64,000 nucleotides of DNA from Amborella trichopoda (lineage: Eukaryota > Streptophyta > Magnoliopsida > Amborellales > Amborellaceae). A model generated the notes under the pieces. That model did not search any database. It was not told the origin of the DNA and was given only the letters and a program-made list of their open reading frames with translations. Of the stretch, positions 60,540 through 64,000 are shown in pieces. The stretch covers positions 193,041 through 257,040 of the forward strand of contig NW_006495875.1 of NCBI RefSeq assembly GCF_000471905.2, given 5' to 3'. Both the position numbers and the translations under genes were made by a program. Within the stretch, counting starts at the first letter, position 1. Each line of letters starts with the position of its first letter.

Positions 60540-60745
60540 ACTCCCCACCCCACTCTCCCCCCCCCCCTTCCACTCCCCCCTATGCCACTAGCTGAAAACC
60601 ATCCAGCCACTAGCAAAAGGGGGCATCGCAGTCCCCCCCCCCCACCCCCAATGCCCCTAGCTGAAAACCATCCACCCCACTCCCGCCCCCCCTATGCCCC
60701 TATGCCACTAGCAGTCCATGTAACTAGCTGAAAACCATCCATGTC
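60540..60745. repeat. C-rich minisatellite
   Basis: Three imperfect copies of a unit containing CTAGCTGAAAACCATCC are separated by runs of up to 12-13 C and by CCCCTATGCC. It interrupts the hAT transposase remnant. Confidence 0.9.
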
Positions 60746-61910
60746 ATGATGGAAGCAGTGGGGCAATATGGGCCAAGATATAAGGAGCATATCAGTGGCA
60801 GTGGTCAAAAGTGTGGTACTCAAAATGAAATCAAATGGCACTCTTAGCCAAGAGAGAATCCTGATATTGTTGTATCGACATTTTTTACTAAGTGTGAGTG
60901 AAGATGCCACGTGCGCCATTCAAAGGTTAACGGGAACGCTCCTTCGAGCCATCAAGAGCACCTACTTAACAAAGAGGTGCGACTTAACCATGCTTACTTC
61001 AAGACAACATAGGGATGCATAGAGTAGATATGGGTCAGCACAATGGCCAACACATGGACCGATAAGACACAAATGAGTATTATGAACTTGATGGTGAATT
61101 GGAACAGGGACAATGTTCCAGTGGTCTATTGATGCATTGAACAAGATTCATGATGCAGGTGTTTAGTCTTGATTTGGTGGAATAATGCATTGAGGAGGTG
61201 GGAGAGAGTCATGTAGTTCAGGTGGTTATAGCCATGGCTGCAACCAATATGGCAGCTTCTAGAATGTTGGAGATGAGGAAACACATATCTTTTGGACACC
61301 ATGTGTGGCTCACTATATAGAGCTCATGCTTGAGGCGATAGCATGATGAAAGCAGTTGTATCATGTCTTAAGAAAGCAAGAGCCATAATGATAAGCATAT
61401 ACAACCTATGTGCTGGCCATGATGAGCACCTCCACAAATACGAGCGACTTGGCTGATGCTCAGGGTGACTAGATTTGGCACCTATTATTTGTCTTTGCAG
61501 TCGGTTTTAGCCCAGAAGCTCAAGGCTATGTTTCTATCTCAAGAGCGAGTTTAAAGCAAGTGGGCCTAAGACAACAAGTGGGAAGACAATCACTGACATA
61601 GTTTTGCAATCAAAGTTTGGGAATGGGGTTGTCCAAGCCCACCAGGCCTTCAAACCTATAGTTAAGATTTTGTGCATTGTGGACGATGAGGAGTGGGCTA
61701 CGGGTCATATTTACCAGGCAATGGAAGTTGCCAACGAGGTAACTAGGAAGAATTTCATATATATAATGAAAAGCATCATTCTCATACTTTGAAGATATGT
61801 TGACGACAAATGGAAATCACAATTAGAGAGGCCCCTTCACCTAGCAGGGTATTTTTACAATAATCCTCAAGATTGATACTATAGGATTTATTTTTTTTTA
61901 GTATTTTTAA

Positions 61911-62200
61911 TGGGATTGACTTTATACAATGTTTTATATCCGAAATCAAGAAAGTTCTTAAATGCCACTCTTTCCTAGTATAGAAGAACAAGACCAAGTC
62001 CAAGTCCAAGTCCAAGGGAGTTGGACAAGTATAGATCATCAATATTGGTTTTTTTTATTTTTTAATGGGATTGATACTATAGGATGTTTTATATCTGAAA
62101 TCAAGAAAGTTCTTAAACGCCACTCTTTCCTAGTATAGAAGAACAAGACCAAGTCCAAGGGAGTTGGACAAGTATAAATTATCAATGGGGACACTTGGTA
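61911..62200. repeat. Tandem duplication with a period of about 155 bp
   Basis: Two copies share TGGGATTGA, GAAATCAAGAAAGTTCTTAA, CCACTCTTTCCTAGTATAGA and GGGAGTTGGACAAGTATA. The first carries three CCAAGT hexamers where the second has one. Confidence 0.93.
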
Positions 62201-62819
62201 CGGAATTAGCCATGAGGCCGAGGAAAAAACTCTCTCCTGGTAAATTTAAAAATTTGCTTCTTCATTGTAGATTTATGGTTGGAGTAATTAGTTCTAAGTC
62301 TACCCTATAAAATTTAATATGACTTCAAAATATAATAATATATTTTTATACTCTATTCATTGTTATGTGGTACTGTGGTGCAGGTTCATGGTGGACCAAT
62401 CACAAGAAAAGTGCTTGTCATTTAAAAAGGATGGCAAAGCACATATTGAGCTTGACAAGCAGCTCGTCCGGTTGCAAGTGCAACTTTAGATCCTTTGAGA
62501 TAGCTATTACTGTCAGATATATGGATGATACATGCGAGTGGTTGGTCGATGCTGAAGATGATCCATTATTCTATAGAGAGGACTTGACTTGGAGCCAAGC
62601 TTGTAAGGCAACTGGAAGCAAATTAAGCCCCATGAGATACATAAGATCTAAACCTAGAGGGAAGAGACTAAAGAAAGTGACAGCAGAGGATGAGGAGAAG
62701 GCACATTCGCAGGAGACCAGGGAAGAAGAAGAATATGTCAAGGAGGGAGACAATACCGAAGATGATAACAAAACATCACGTTCCCCACCATTTCTTAGGG
62801 ATCTATCTGATAAGTAAGG

Positions 62820-64000
62820 ATGTAAGATGCAAACAGCTATTTCACTCACGAACTTTCAGGAAACCCATATCATGTTTGCTATGTATCTTCTTGTCCAATT
62901 GCCCCCCTCTCCGGAATGCACCCATGCCTTTTTCCTATTTGCTACAACATGAAATGAACATGGGCGACAAATATGCTCAAGAATGCTCTCTTATTATATG
63001 GAAAGGGTATTTTACAATGCATAGATGTAAAAGATGGCCCACCTTCCGCCTAGGTGGCCTTCCTCCCACCTAGGAGACCATCTTTGGCTGTCTGTCCCTA
63101 GGCAGCCTCCTAGTTTGTCCCTTGTTATAAGAGTAGTTTTTGGGTCACTTGGAGCTTAATATCCATCCAATACATATCAACAAAGAAAGACTGAGCATAA
63201 ATGATACATATAAATTATAATAATATATAAACACACATACATGTGCATTTGGAGTGCACATATATGTATATATTTAAGTATACAAATAATACATACATGC
63301 ATACATGTTCATGTGTGTGTGTGTTCGTTTCATGGGCACATACATGCATATATGCATGTTTGGGACAATACTGCTCCTCAAAACGTGTTTCACAAGCTTG
63401 TTACAACGTGTTTTACAAGCTTCTTACAATGTTCACAGCTCTGCATTTGAATAATACAGGATATTATGAGTTACAAATGAACATGCCTTTGGAAATCGGA
63501 TATATTACTGCATAAACAACATCAGTATGGGCTGTAAAAAACATGTTGAAATAACCTCATGCCATACAACTAACACCAGCTTGTTCCCATCATTGCCCTA
63601 TCTTGCAAACGACATTTTCGTCCAGTTCTCTGATGTACCAAGAAGTGTTAAAGTAGCATTATCTTAGATACATGAGCTGTTCATCCTTGAGCAAATAAAA
63701 TATTATTCTTAGTGTGGAGATAGCACTCTTTCTGGGCCTTTCTCTTCTTTCCCTATCCAAATGTTGTGCATGCAATTTATGCATTTTAGGCAGCAAGGTA
63801 ATCTATATTAAGGTCGTATTGATGCACAAGCAGGTTTAATGATATGGGACCCACAAATCCAGTATGGACTGCTAGTTTCCATGAGCCTATAATGGTGTAA
63901 TAGTCAACATCTTGAAAAGGGTAAAGAGAGAGTCAACATGAGAAGTTTCCAAGATTTGGGAGTTGGAGTATGCTTAAGAACTTGGTGGATAGTGCAATGG
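62820..64000. other. Right-hand flank with low-complexity tract
   Basis: Apart from the GC-rich tract at 63046-63110 and an ACATACATG/TGTG-rich tract at about 63225-63360, I see no gene or SPK1 exon in this stretch on either strand. Confidence 0.5.

Larger units (their letters stand above)
60240..62815 (+). pseudogene. Decayed hAT transposase (DUF659 type)
   Basis: Plus-strand fragments in the normal order: GWKYG then NPNGKNCVECKF (BED finger start, about 60240, with a frameshift between them); MEAVGQYGPRYKEH (about 60755); EEVGESHVVQVV followed by NMAASRMLEMRKH (about 61195-61290), a core of the DUF659 and catalytic region; FKPIVKILCIVDDEEWATGH (about 61645); and a dimerisation-like end with HILSLTSSSSGCKCNFRSFE and EDLTWSQA (62365-62580). 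Numerous stops and frameshifts show it is dead. A GC-rich CCGCCTAGGTGGCC tract at about 63046-63110 may be its right end; terminal repeats were not located. Confidence 0.8.

Overview
The window is nuclear DNA of a flowering plant. It carries two recognisable plant genes with GT-AG introns (an NCA1 orthologue and the C-terminal half of a SPIKE1 orthologue) and a plant-type mitochondrial PPR gene, set in AT-rich DNA full of L1-type and RTE-type LINEs, hAT elements, MITE-like foldbacks and microsatellites. No intact LTR-retrotransposon gag-pol was seen. The species cannot be fixed from the sequence; very long, transposon-filled introns are reported for some early-diverging angiosperms, so a magnoliid or basal eudicot is possible, but that is inference.

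Layout. 1-7.2 kb: AT-rich flank with foldback repeats, a possible non-coding 5' exon (about 2.44-2.57 kb), a trinucleotide microsatellite and a decayed hAT element with terminal repeats and an 8-bp target duplication (3753-7195). 7486-9231 (+): single-exon P-class PPR protein. 11062-11382 (-): two spliceable terminal exons of an unidentified gene or gene fragment. 11840-41839 (+): NCA1, seven coding exons giving 369 residues over 30 kb. Its intron 3 is 22.1 kb and intron 5 is 5.9 kb; both are filled with hAT elements, LINE copies that all lie antisense to NCA1, a tandemly duplicated repeat, and a 3.6-kb near-perfect inverted repeat (19183-22808). 41840-43923: gap between convergent genes. 43924-57801 (-): the last eight coding exons (865 residues) of SPK1, a DOCK-family GEF; the 5' part lies beyond the window. 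The final 6.2 kb, probably an intron of SPK1, holds a decayed hAT transposase and C-rich and tandem repeats.

Function. NCA1 is a RING/TPR protein needed for catalase activity; SPK1 activates ROP GTPases through its DHR2 domain; the PPR protein probably binds organellar RNA. Nothing suggests that the three act together. Exon models were built by hand from splice consensus and frame continuity: the NCA1 exons sum to exactly 370 codons including stop, and every SPK1 exon seen is a whole number of codons. The most unusual structures are the long palindrome inside NCA1 intron 3, the weak donor sites on either side of NCA1 exon 4, the cryptic exon pair at 11 kb, and a minisatellite grown out of a LINE 3' end at 39 kb.
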